Positions 49,174 through 61,389 of a DNA stretch of 64,000 nucleotides are shown here, in pieces. The DNA is from Arcobacter sp. (GTDB lineage Bacteria > Acidobacteriota > Terriglobia > Bryobacterales > Bryobacteraceae), in assembly GCA_020723085.1 (NCBI GenBank), contig DYJN01000002.1, positions 67,601 to 131,600 on the forward strand, written 5' to 3'. Position numbers and translations under genes: made by a program. Position 1 is the stretch's first letter. The number at the start of each line of letters is the position of its first letter. Below the pieces are notes generated by a model, which did no database searches, was not told the origin of the DNA, and saw only the letters and a program-made list of their open reading frames with translations.

Positions 49174-51282
49174 TCAGCGGAAGCCGTCGGCGCGCATCAC
49201 GTCGGCGTTGGACGGATCCAGGCGGACCACGAGCATCGAGCGCCGGTCCGGCGAAAGCGAGAACGGGCCGATCCCGATGGGCAGGATCGGCTCGGGATAG
49301 TCAGCCACCAGGCGCGGAGAGCGGCCTTTCCAGTCCAGGTGGAAGACCGACTGCAACACAGGGGCCTTGGGCCGGACGCCGAGATAGTAAATCCCGTGCT
49401 CGTCCAGCGCCCAGCAGGAGGTGCAGTAGGGCACGAGCCCGGACAGCACCCGCTCCACTTCGCCTGTACTCACATCGACCCGCGAAAGCGTGGTGTCGGC
49501 GGGCTCGCGCACGAAGTAGACGTAGCGCCCGTCCGGCGAAACATCCAGGGAAAGCGCCCGCACCGGCGTCACGATGCCGGCCGCGCCGCCTGCGGCGGCA
49601 TATCTCAGGATGGCTCCCGCCGCCGCGGCGTAAATCACCCGGCCATCTGGCGAAAAGACGGGATGGACGCCGCGCGCGCCGAATGGCCGGACGGTCCAGC
49701 TTCCTCCGTCCTCCTCTGCGATGAACATCTCCGTTGTGGCGGCGTCATTGAAGACCAGCCGCCGCCCGTCCGGCGACCAGCGCGGCACGGAAGGCCGCCC
49801 TTTGCCCGAGGTCGCCTGCACGGGATTGCCACCCTCCGCGTCGCACACCCAGATCTGTTCGTCCCCTGTCCGGTCCGAGCGGAAGGCGATCCGCTTTCCG
49901 TCCGGGGAGTATTGCGGTGACGCATCCTGTCCGGAGGAAGCGGCGATCCGTTTCCACGCCACAGGAGGACCGAAAGAGAGCCGCCAGACATTCGGGTCGT
50001 TCTGGATGAGCGAGTAGACAAGCCGCGCCTGGCGGCGGGAGTAAGTGAACTGTATAGGAAACTCGCCATAGATTCCGGTGGGCGAAGGCTCCTTGCCTGG
50101 CGCCATCCGCCAGATGCGGTAGGAACCGCCGCGGGACGAGCCGGCCAGCAATCCCTCCGCCGACCAGTCCACGCCCGTCACCATGCGCGAGTCCGAGGTC
50201 CACTGCCGGGGCGCGCCGCCGGACACGGGCACGGTGAAGACCTCCTGATAGCTGCGGTGGAACGCCCGGATGAACGCGACCGTCTTGCCGTCCGGCGAAA
50301 ACCGCGGGGCCACATCGCCGATGATCATCTCTTCCGGCTGCGTCAGACGCCGCTTCTCGCCGGTGTCGAGGCGAATCAGGAAAATGGACAGCGGCTGGCT
50401 CAGCGAGGGCGAGTCATCCACCGCCAGCGTCGTGCCGTCGGGCGACCAATCCAGGTGGTAATAGCCGAGCCCGAAGCGGGTTGGAAGGACCGGCGCCACA
50501 ACGCGGGGTTCGCCGCCCGCGGCAGGCAGAATCACAATGTCGCCGGATGAGGCGCCGAAGCGCAGGCAGGCGATCTGCCGTCCGTCGGGCGACCAGACGG
50601 GGCTCGACCACGAATAGCCAGGCGTGGAGAGTTGCCGGGGGGCGCCTTCGCTGAAGCGTTGGAGCCAGATGCTCGGCAGCGCCTGCTCGCTTTCCTGCCA
50701 GACAAAGGCAACAGCGGATCCGTCTGGAGAGATCGCCGGCTGAAACTCCTTGCCCGCCAGCCGCGTTACCGGCGTCACTGTCACGGCGGGCTTTGGATCT
50801 TCCCGCCGGATGATCACGAGCAGCAGAACAACCACGCCCAACAGCAGGATCATTCCGGCAGCCCCCGTCCAACGCCTCCTTGGCGCCTGCGCCGGAACAT
50901 CCGCCGCTTCAGGCAATGGCTCGGCCACGGCAGACGCGGTGGCAGCTGCCCCTTCTGAACGCTCCGCTGTTACCGGGCCAAGCAGCCGGTAGCCGCGCCC
51001 GGGGAAGGTTTCAATATACGCGGGCTCGCCCGGCGACGCTCCAAGCGCCTTGCGGATGACGGCGATGTTCTGCGCCAGATTCGCCTCGTCCACCACGCGG
51101 TCCGGCCAGACCGCCGCCATGATCTCTTCTTTTGTGGCGACCTCCGGGGACCGGGCGGCAAGGACGACAAGGGTTTCCACCGCCTTCCGGGTCAGATGCA
51201 GAGGCTGCTCGTTCCGGAATATGACCTTGGCGGCGGCATCCAGCCGGAAGGACCCGAACCTGTAAACCGGATGCGTTTCCAA
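49174..51282 (-). CDS. Membrane-bound one-component regulator: OmpR-type winged helix, one TM helix and TolB-like beta-propeller
   Basis: A 702-residue protein. Residues 1-105 form an OmpR/PhoB-type DNA-binding domain (YRFGSFRLDAAAKVIFRNEQ, then VIRKALGASPGEPAYIETFPGRGYRLLG in its core ETFPGRGYRL). A linker leads to one membrane helix at about 137-161 (GMILLLGVVVLLLVIIRR). The periplasmic part carries about eight PD40/WD40-like repeats (FSPDGKTVAF, YSPDGKRIAFRSDRTGDEQI, VSPDGRYVYFV). The layout is CadC/ToxR-like, with a propeller as sensor. The start is TTG. The gene is divergent from the GH106/TonB-receptor operon, which suggests it controls that operon. Confidence 0.9.
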   Translation of the reverse strand: METHPVYRFGSFRLDAAAKVIFRNEQPLHLTRKAVETLVVLAARSPEVATKEEIMAAVWPDRVVDEANLAQNIAVIRKALGASPGEPAYIETFPGRGYRLLGPVTAERSEGAAATASAVAEPLPEAADVPAQAPRRRWTGAAGMILLLGVVVLLLVIIRREDPKPAVTVTPVTRLAGKEFQPAISPDGSAVAFVWQESEQALPSIWLQRFSEGAPRQLSTPGYSWSSPVWSPDGRQIACLRFGASSGDIVILPAAGGEPRVVAPVLPTRFGLGYYHLDWSPDGTTLAVDDSPSLSQPLSIFLIRLDTGEKRRLTQPEEMIIGDVAPRFSPDGKTVAFIRAFHRSYQEVFTVPVSGGAPRQWTSDSRMVTGVDWSAEGLLAGSSRGGSYRIWRMAPGKEPSPTGIYGEFPIQFTYSRRQARLVYSLIQNDPNVWRLSFGPPVAWKRIAASSGQDASPQYSPDGKRIAFRSDRTGDEQIWVCDAEGGNPVQATSGKGRPSVPRWSPDGRRLVFNDAATTEMFIAEEDGGSWTVRPFGARGVHPVFSPDGRVIYAAAAGAILRYAAAGGAAGIVTPVRALSLDVSPDGRYVYFVREPADTTLSRVDVSTGEVERVLSGLVPYCTSCWALDEHGIYYLGVRPKAPVLQSVFHLDWKGRSPRLVADYPEPILPIGIGPFSLSPDRRSMLVVRLDPSNADVMRADGFR

Positions 51283-51297
51283 GACGCTACACCGCCA

Positions 51298-51326
51298 ATT
51301 TTAGGAATTTCTTAGAAATTTCTCAC
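51298..51326 (-). promoter_or_regulatory. Predicted promoter and operator of the winged-helix/TolB gene
   Basis: On the minus strand GTGAGA (51321-51326) and TAAAAT (51298-51303) are separated by exactly 17 bases. That spacer holds the 15-bp palindrome AATTTCT-T-AGAAATT (51306-51320). On the plus strand AATTTCT occurs at 51306 and again at 51317, an 11-bp direct repeat as used by PhoB/OmpR-type domains. Confidence 0.55.
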
Positions 51327-51346
51327 TGCCCCATCATTGCACGAAA

Positions 51347-51375
51347 TTGCAGTTCGGCTGATGTTGGGCTAGAAA
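51347..51375 (+). promoter_or_regulatory. Predicted promoter of the GH106/TonB-receptor operon
   Basis: TTGCAG (51347-51352), a 17-base spacer and TAGAAA (51370-51375). The transcript would have a leader of about 85 nt before the ATG at 51467. Confidence 0.5.
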
Positions 51376-51395
51376 CAGTTTACCGTGATGGCTGT

Positions 51396-51411
51396 GTGGC
51401 TGGCCAGCCAC
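51396..51411. promoter_or_regulatory. Perfect 16-bp palindrome in the GH106 leader
   Basis: GTGGCTGG-CCAGCCAC is a perfect inverted repeat without a central gap, about 20 bases after the predicted -10. It could be an operator or an RNA hairpin. Confidence 0.5.
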
Positions 51412-51466
51412 TGATATGTCTGTCGGCGGGAGCCGGTCTTCTCCTGCGGCGTGTTGGAATGAAACA

Positions 51467-54106
51467 ATGCATTCCTCGTGGAGAGCTTGGATACTTGCTG
51501 CGATGCCTGCGCTGTGCGCAGGCGGGACTCCTGCCGAAGATTTGGCGAAGGCGCTTGCCTCGCCTCCCGCCGAGGCGCGAATCATGATGCGGTGGTGGTG
51601 GTTCGGTCCAGCTGTCACGCATGAGGAGTTGGAGCGGGAACTCCGGGCGATGAAAGCGGCGGGGATCGGAGGCGTGGAAATCCAGCCTGTCTATCCGCTG
51701 GCGCTGGACGATCCCTCAAATGGGATCCGGAACCTCCGGTTCCTTTCATCCGAGTTTTTCGAGGCGCTGCGTTTCGCCGCGACAAGGGCGCAGCAACTGG
51801 GGCTGCGGGTGGATCTGACGCTGGGCAGCGGCTGGCCGTTCGGCGGCCCCAGGATTCCGAGAGAGCTGGCTGCGTCAAGGCTGCGTGTGGAGCCGGTGAG
51901 CCGCCCGCCGCGGTTGCGTTGGGGGGAACGTATCATCCGCGAGTTTCCCGCCGAAGGGCTGCGGTTCATCGAAAGCCCGACAGGACAGATGGTGAAGCGC
52001 GCGTCGGTGGGCGCCGAGGGCTTTGTTCTGGACCATTACAGCCGCGCCGCGCTGGACCGGTATCTGGAGACAGTGGGCGGACCGTTGCTGCGGGGGCTCG
52101 CTCCCGCGCGGCCCTATGCAGTGTTCTGTGACAGCCTGGAAGTCTTTGGCTCGGACTGGACCGCGGATCTCCCTGACGAGTTCCGGAAACGGCGCGGCTA
52201 CGATGTGTTGCCGCTGCTGCCGGCGCTCGTGGGGGAATGGAATGAAGAAAAGGCGCGGATCCGGCACGACTGGGGGCAGACGCTGTCGGAACTGACGGAA
52301 GAGCGGTTCCTCCAGCCGCTGGCTGAATGGTCTCGCCGCCACGGCGTGAAGCTGCGCGCACAGGTCTACGGCACGCCTCCGGCGACCCTTGCCAGCCAGC
52401 GCCTTGTGGACTTGGCCGACGGGGAGCAGACGCAGTGGCGGCGGCTGAGCGCCTCGCGGTGGGCCTCCAGCGCCAACCACATCCTGCGGCGCCCCATCAC
52501 CTCTTCGGAGACCTGGACGTGGCTGCATTCGCCCACCTTTGCCGCCACGCCGCTGGATATCAAGGCGGAGGCCGACATCCACTTCATCCAGGGCATCAAC
52601 CAGCTCATCGGCCACGGATGGCCGTATTCGCCGCCTCAGGCTGGCAAGCCGGGATGGGGATTCTATGCGGCAGCGGCGCTGAACGATCAAAACCCCTGGT
52701 GGCCCGTCATGCCTGACCTCGCCCTGTACCTGCAGCGCGCGAGCTGGCTGTTGCGTCAGGGCGAGCCTTCGGCGGACCTGCTCCTCTATGTACCAGTCGC
52801 GGAGATCTGGTCGCGCTTTTCCGCCGCCAGCGGGCATGTGTCGATCGACCGGGCGGCCCACTCCGTCATCGGCGACACCGTCATTCCGCAAATGCTCGAC
52901 GCGGGCTACAACTTTGACGCCGTGGATGACGGGTTGCTGGACGAAGCGCTGAACGGCCGGCGGTACCGGGGCGTCGTGCTCGTCAACGCGGAGCGCATCT
53001 CCGCGGGCGTGCTGGAGAAACTCACCGCCTTCGCACGGTCCGGCGGGCACGTGTTTGTGGCCGGACGGCAGCCGCGGCTCTCGGCGGGATACCGGAACGC
53101 GGGCGACAATGACGCTCAGGTGCGGGCAGCCGCGGAGAAGCTTCTGGCGCAGCCGCGCGTGACCGTAGTTTCCGTGGATAGCCGGCTCGGCGAAGCTCTG
53201 AGGAGCGCGTTCGAGCCCGCGCTGAGCTGGGAGCCGGCATCCCCGGCTCTGGGATATGCGCACCGCCGCCTTGACGGCGGCGATGTCTTTTTCGTAGCGA
53301 ACACCGCCAACAGGCCCTGGCGCGGGCGCCTGCGGTTCCGCGCTCCGGCTCAGCCCTCCATGGCGTGGGATCTGCTGAGCGGGGAAAAACAGGAATTCCG
53401 GGGCGAGGCCGAGATCCCGCCCTATGGCTCTCTGGTGTTCCTGCCAGGCCCCGTTCCTGCGGATCCGCGCAAGCTGCCGCTGCGGGAGGTGGACCTCAGC
53501 TCCGGTTGGGAAGTGACGTTCCTTGATACGGGGAAGAAGGTCCGGTTCGACCGGCTGCGCTCATGGACCGAGGATGAAGAGACCCGGTTCTATTCGGGCG
53601 TTGCGGCGTATGAAAAGACGGTCAGGTTGAACCGTGGAGAGCTGCAGGCGTGGCTGGAATTCGGCCCCGCAGCGCCGGTGGATTCCAGGCTGCAACGGCA
53701 GCCCGGCATGCGCGCGTGGCTCGATGCGCCGGTGCGCGATGCCGCCGTCGTGTTCGTGAACGGAAAGCGTGCGGGCAGCGTGTTTGCTCCGCCTTACCGG
53801 CTGGATCTCAGCCGGTGGCTTCAGGAAGGCGACAACCGCCTCCGGATTGAAGTTTCCAATACGAACCTGAACCTGCTGGCGAAACTCGGCGAGCCCGACT
53901 ATCGCGTGCTGGCCGCAGCCTACGGGGAACGGTTCCAGATGCAGGATATGAGAAATCTCCAGCCCGCTTCCAGCGGGCTGCTTGGCTTGGTGAAGCTCGT
54001 CGTCTGGCAGCAGGCCGGCGGCGAAACTTCAGACCGTGGGAGTTCGTCAACTGCGCCGCAAGGCGGGACTCGCGCCCGCACGGGCGGCGCCGGCAAAGCC
54101 CAGTGA
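51467..54106 (+). CDS. GH106-type glycoside hydrolase (alpha-L-rhamnosidase-like)
   Basis: An 879-residue exported enzyme (signal MHSSWRAWILAAMPALCAGG). The N-terminal RIMMRWWWFGPAVTHEELER and MKAAGIGGVEIQP blocks, with LRVDLTLGSGWPFGG, are typical of the GH106 family. A central YDVLPLLPALVGEW segment and a C-terminal galactose-binding-like beta-sandwich (VFVNGKRAGSVFAPPYRLDL, NRLRIEVSNTNLNLLAKLG) follow. Characterised members remove alpha-L-rhamnose from pectic polysaccharides such as rhamnogalacturonan II. The ATG at 51467 starts the signal peptide. The receptor gene follows after 10 bp, so both are one operon. Confidence 0.88.
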   Translation: MHSSWRAWILAAMPALCAGGTPAEDLAKALASPPAEARIMMRWWWFGPAVTHEELERELRAMKAAGIGGVEIQPVYPLALDDPSNGIRNLRFLSSEFFEALRFAATRAQQLGLRVDLTLGSGWPFGGPRIPRELAASRLRVEPVSRPPRLRWGERIIREFPAEGLRFIESPTGQMVKRASVGAEGFVLDHYSRAALDRYLETVGGPLLRGLAPARPYAVFCDSLEVFGSDWTADLPDEFRKRRGYDVLPLLPALVGEWNEEKARIRHDWGQTLSELTEERFLQPLAEWSRRHGVKLRAQVYGTPPATLASQRLVDLADGEQTQWRRLSASRWASSANHILRRPITSSETWTWLHSPTFAATPLDIKAEADIHFIQGINQLIGHGWPYSPPQAGKPGWGFYAAAALNDQNPWWPVMPDLALYLQRASWLLRQGEPSADLLLYVPVAEIWSRFSAASGHVSIDRAAHSVIGDTVIPQMLDAGYNFDAVDDGLLDEALNGRRYRGVVLVNAERISAGVLEKLTAFARSGGHVFVAGRQPRLSAGYRNAGDNDAQVRAAAEKLLAQPRVTVVSVDSRLGEALRSAFEPALSWEPASPALGYAHRRLDGGDVFFVANTANRPWRGRLRFRAPAQPSMAWDLLSGEKQEFRGEAEIPPYGSLVFLPGPVPADPRKLPLREVDLSSGWEVTFLDTGKKVRFDRLRSWTEDEETRFYSGVAAYEKTVRLNRGELQAWLEFGPAAPVDSRLQRQPGMRAWLDAPVRDAAVVFVNGKRAGSVFAPPYRLDLSRWLQEGDNRLRIEVSNTNLNLLAKLGEPDYRVLAAAYGERFQMQDMRNLQPASSGLLGLVKLVVWQQAGGETSDRGSSSTAPQGGTRARTGGAGKAQ

Positions 54107-54116
54107 GAGGAAAACC

Positions 54117-57620
<3,504 letters not shown>

Positions 57621-57642
57621 CCGCAAGCGAACCTGTGGTTTG

Positions 57643-57683
57643 CCCCGCCCCGGCAGGAGCCGTCCGGGGCGGGGCCTTTTTTT
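57643..57683 (+). terminator. Strong intrinsic terminator after the TonB-receptor gene
   Basis: A perfect 11-bp stem (CCCCGCCCCGG, 57643-57653, with CCGGGGCGGGG, 57664-57674), a 10-base loop and, after CC, seven T residues (57677-57683). It closes the GH106/receptor operon. Confidence 0.9.
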
Positions 57684-57736
57684 GAATTCCGCCGTTCCGG
57701 CTTGCGCCGGGGATGAAGCCGCGCCGCAGGCATTGC

Positions 57737-57742
57737 TATCCT
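57737..57742 (+). promoter_or_regulatory. -10-like TATCCT before asnB
   Basis: TATCCT ends 8 bases before the GTG at 57751. It implies a very short leader. Confidence 0.4.
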
Positions 57743-57750
57743 GAGGGCTT

Positions 57751-59619
57751 GTGTGCGGCATTGCGGGCTACACCAGACTCGATCATCCTGTCGAGGCAGG
57801 GCGGATTCGCGGCATTCTCCGCCTGATCCGGCACCGCGGCCCGGATTCGCTCGGATTCCATGAGTCCGGGCTTGCCGCGCTCGGCAACACGCGGCTTTCC
57901 ATCATCGACCTCGAACACGGCGATCAGCCCATGTTCAGCGATGACGGCAACACGGTCATCGTCCAGAACGGCGAAATCTACAACCACGCCGAACTCCGCG
58001 CGGAACTGGAGAGGCGCGGGCATCGCTTCCGCACGCGCTCCGACACGGAAGTGATCCTGCACGCCTTCCTCGAGTGGGACACGGATTGTTTTCCGCGCCT
58101 GCGCGGCATGTTTGCCGTAGCTCTGTGGGACGAGCGCCGGCGCCGCCTGGTGCTGGCGCGCGACCGCATGGGCATCAAGCCGCTCTACATCTTCCACCGC
58201 GGCAGGGACCTGTACTTCGGCTCGGAGGTCAAGACGGTCCTCCATCATCCGGAGATCGACAGGAGGCTCGATCTCAACGGGCTCGGCTACTACCTCTCGC
58301 TGAACTACGTGCCCGCGCCTTACACCCTGGTGGAAGGCGTCGAGAAGCTGATGCCCGGCGAGCTGATGGAGTGGGAGAACGGCTCCATCCGCCGCGAGAT
58401 GTACTGGCATCTCCGTTTCCAGCCGGATGCGAAGATCGCGCTGGAAGACGCCAAGGCGGAACTGGACAGGCTGCTGCGGCTGTCGCTGCGCGAACACCTG
58501 ATCGCCGATGTCCCCTTGGGCGTCTGGGCCAGCGGCGGGCTGGACTCCTCCACCGTGTTGCACTACGCCGCGCAGGAAGCCGCCAACCTCAACACGTTTT
58601 CGATCTCTTTCCGCGGCCACTCCCACGATGAAAGCCAATACTTCCGTGCCGTCGCCGCGCACTACGGCACGCATCATAACGAGTTCGACCTGAACCCGGA
58701 GCAGAATCTGGCCGAGACGATCGAACAGCTCAGCTATTACTCCGATGAGCCCTCGGCCGACGCGGGCGCGCTGCCGGTCTGGTATTTGTCTCAGATGACG
58801 CGCAGCCACGTGAAGGTGGCCCTTTCGGGCGAGGGCGCCGACGAACTGTTTGGCGGCTACCTCACGTACCGCGCCGATGCGCTGGCTGTCGAGGCGCGCC
58901 GCTGGCCGCGGTGGATGCGGCGCCTGGGCGCCGCCTGCACACGCCTCCTGCCTGTGTCGGACCAGAAAATCGGCTTTGACTACAAGGCTCGCCGCTTTCT
59001 GGAAGGCACGCTGCTCGGCCCGCACGACGCGCACTTCTATTGGAACGGCTCGTTCGACGAGACAACGAAGCGCGCTCTCTATGCGGCGTCCCGCTATCCG
59101 CGCCCCGGCGAGCTGATGAACACTCTCCCCACGGAGGCGTTCCGCTGCGGCGAGATCAACCGGTATCTTTGGGTGGATCAGAAGTACTATCTGCCGGATG
59201 ACATCCTCTACAAGTGCGACCGGATGTCGATGGCCCACTCGCTGGAAGTGCGCCCGCCGTTTCTCGATCACCGCATCGTCGAGTTCGCCGCGCGCCTGCC
59301 TGAGGATTTCAAAGTGCGCGGTCCGGCGCTGAAATTCCTCCTGCGGGAGCTGATGCGGGACAAGCTGCCGCCCGCGGTTCTCACTCGCCCGAAGGAGGGC
59401 TTTGACATCCCCGCGCACCGCTGGTTCCGCGGTCCTTTGCGGCCGATGGCCGAAGAGATCCTTTCTCGGGAAAACGTCCGTCAGACAGGGCTGTTCCGCG
59501 CGGAGGCCGTCGAGCGCATCAAGTCCGATCATTTCCGCCGGCGGGCCAATCATGGCTATCAGCTCTGGGGCCTGCTGATGCTCTTTCTCTGGATGAAGCG
59601 ATGGAACGTCCACGCATGA
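57751..59619 (+). CDS. asnB: Glutamine-hydrolysing asparagine synthase-type amidotransferase
   Basis: A 622-residue two-domain enzyme. The N-terminal glutaminase begins MCGIAGYTRLDHPV with the nucleophile Cys2 and has RHRGPDSLGFHE, NTRLSIIDLEHGDQP and VIVQNGEIYNHAELR. The synthetase domain has the ATP pyrophosphatase loop WASGGLDSS and LSGEGADELFGGY. It makes asparagine from aspartate, or amidates another carboxylate. Copies inside polysaccharide loci often amidate uronic acids. The GT39 gene starts within its last codon, so a cell-surface glycan role is plausible. The start is GTG. Confidence 0.93.
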   Translation: MCGIAGYTRLDHPVEAGRIRGILRLIRHRGPDSLGFHESGLAALGNTRLSIIDLEHGDQPMFSDDGNTVIVQNGEIYNHAELRAELERRGHRFRTRSDTEVILHAFLEWDTDCFPRLRGMFAVALWDERRRRLVLARDRMGIKPLYIFHRGRDLYFGSEVKTVLHHPEIDRRLDLNGLGYYLSLNYVPAPYTLVEGVEKLMPGELMEWENGSIRREMYWHLRFQPDAKIALEDAKAELDRLLRLSLREHLIADVPLGVWASGGLDSSTVLHYAAQEAANLNTFSISFRGHSHDESQYFRAVAAHYGTHHNEFDLNPEQNLAETIEQLSYYSDEPSADAGALPVWYLSQMTRSHVKVALSGEGADELFGGYLTYRADALAVEARRWPRWMRRLGAACTRLLPVSDQKIGFDYKARRFLEGTLLGPHDAHFYWNGSFDETTKRALYAASRYPRPGELMNTLPTEAFRCGEINRYLWVDQKYYLPDDILYKCDRMSMAHSLEVRPPFLDHRIVEFAARLPEDFKVRGPALKFLLRELMRDKLPPAVLTRPKEGFDIPAHRWFRGPLRPMAEEILSRENVRQTGLFRAEAVERIKSDHFRRRANHGYQLWGLLMLFLWMKRWNVHA

Positions 59620-61382
59620 ACCGGCTGGCGCTCGCGCTTGCCTTCACGGCGCTGATCTATGTGCCGGCCATGTTCGCGCCTCCGCATCTGATGGACGACG
59701 TCGACGCCGTGCAGGCGCAGATCGCGCGCAACATGCTCGAATCGGGCGACTGGGTGACGGCGCGGCTCGACGGCGTCCCCTACCTGGAAAAGGCGCCGTT
59801 CAAGTACTGGATGATCGCCTGCTCCTACGCGCTGCTCGGCGTCCACGACTGGGCGGCGCGCCTGCCTATCGTGCTCTCCGTGCTGGCCCTCGTCGCGCTG
59901 GTGTACTGGATGGGTTGCTGGGCATTCAGCGAAGCGGCGGGGTTTAACGCGGCGCTCGTCACCGGCACTTCCATCGGGACGTTCCTTTTCACGCGCATTT
60001 TGATTCCCGACGTCACGCTGACCTTCGCCATCGCGCTGGCGGTCTTTGGCATGCTGCGCGCTCTGGACGAACAGGAGCCGCGCCCGAGGCTGTGGGCTGC
60101 GGTCATGGCGCTCTCGATGGGGGCCGGGCTGTTGCTGAAGGGCCTCATTGCCATCGTGTTTCCGTGCGCGGCGGGTCTTGTGTGGCTGTTGTGGACCCGC
60201 CGGCTGCTGGACCTCTCTGCGTGGAAGCGGCTGCGGCCGCTCTCCGGGACGCTGCTGATTCTGCTGGTGGCTGCGCCGTGGCACGTACTGGCGACGCTGC
60301 GCAATCCTCCCTATTTCGACTTCTCGATGACCTCCGGCCCGGGCCAGTACCGCGGGTTTTTCTGGTTCTATTTCTTCAACGAGCACATCCTGCGCTTCCT
60401 CGACCGCCGGTGGCCGCGCGACTACAACACCGTGCCGCGCCACCTGTTCTGGCTGTTCCATCTCATCTGGTTCTTCCCCTGGTCGGCGTGGCTGCCGGGC
60501 GTGGTGAAGCTTCCCTTCCGCGAAGATTCGCGCCGGGGCCGCACCTTGAGGATGCTCGTCTGCTGGGCAGGCTTCGTGATGGTGTTCTTCACGTTCTCGA
60601 CGACGCAGGAGTATTACTCGATGCCCGCCTATCCAGCCTTCGCGCTGGCGCTGGGTCTCGTGCTGGCGGAAGCGCAGGGCTGGGCGCCGCGGCTCTCCCG
60701 CATCGTTTCATTCATCGCGGGCGCAGCGGCTCTTGCCTGTGCGGGCATTCTCGCGTCTGTCTGGAGCATGCCCGCGCCCGGCGACATCTCGCGCTCCCTC
60801 ACCCAGAACCCCGAGCTCTACACGCTCTCGCTCGGTCACATGGGCGATCTGACGCTGGCCTCGTTCGCCTACCTGAAGCTGCCGCTGGCGCTGGCGGCGC
60901 TGGCATTTGCACTGGGCGCAACCGCCTGCCGGCGGTTCCGTCCGCGGGCCACGCTGCTGGGAGCAGCCCTCATGATGACGCTGTTCCTCAACGCTGCGCG
61001 GCTCGCCATGCAGGTCTTCGATCCGTACCTGAGCAGCTATCCGATCGCCGAAAAGCTCCGGCACAGCCCCGGAGGCACGGTGATTTTCGGAGATCAGTAT
61101 TACGTGTTCAGCTCGGTCTTCTTCTACGCGGACCTGGACAGCGCCCTCCTCTGGCGCGGCCGCTATCACAACCTGGAATACGGATCGTACGCGCCGGGCG
61201 CGCCGGACGTGTTCCTGGAAGATGAGGAACTGAAGGAGGAGTGGAACAAACCGCAACTGGCATGGCTGGCCGTGGAAGGGCCGAAGCTGGAAACGGTGGA
61301 GACGCTGCTCGGAAGAGACCGCGTCCACCGGGTGCTGGAAGCCGGTGGCAAATGGCTGCTCGCCAACCGCAAAATGGAATGA
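59616..61382 (+). CDS. ArnT/PMT-like membrane glycosyltransferase (GT39/GT83 type)
   Basis: A 588-residue polytopic membrane protein. The first periplasmic loop carries the typical acidic motif (HLMDDVDAVQAQIARNMLES) and DWVTARLDGVPYLEKAPFKYW in its key part PYLEKAPFKYW. About twelve membrane helices follow, then a C-terminal soluble domain (DQYYVFSSVFFYADLDSALL). Enzymes of this kind use polyprenyl-phosphate sugars to glycosylate lipids or proteins on the periplasmic side. ATG 59616 overlaps the asnB stop (ATGA); an ATG at 59601 would overlap by 19 bases. A GT4 gene follows after 7 bp. Confidence 0.88.
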   Translation: MNRLALALAFTALIYVPAMFAPPHLMDDVDAVQAQIARNMLESGDWVTARLDGVPYLEKAPFKYWMIACSYALLGVHDWAARLPIVLSVLALVALVYWMGCWAFSEAAGFNAALVTGTSIGTFLFTRILIPDVTLTFAIALAVFGMLRALDEQEPRPRLWAAVMALSMGAGLLLKGLIAIVFPCAAGLVWLLWTRRLLDLSAWKRLRPLSGTLLILLVAAPWHVLATLRNPPYFDFSMTSGPGQYRGFFWFYFFNEHILRFLDRRWPRDYNTVPRHLFWLFHLIWFFPWSAWLPGVVKLPFREDSRRGRTLRMLVCWAGFVMVFFTFSTTQEYYSMPAYPAFALALGLVLAEAQGWAPRLSRIVSFIAGAAALACAGILASVWSMPAPGDISRSLTQNPELYTLSLGHMGDLTLASFAYLKLPLALAALAFALGATACRRFRPRATLLGAALMMTLFLNAARLAMQVFDPYLSSYPIAEKLRHSPGGTVIFGDQYYVFSSVFFYADLDSALLWRGRYHNLEYGSYAPGAPDVFLEDEELKEEWNKPQLAWLAVEGPKLETVETLLGRDRVHRVLEAGGKWLLANRKME

Positions 61383-61389
61383 GCTTCCG

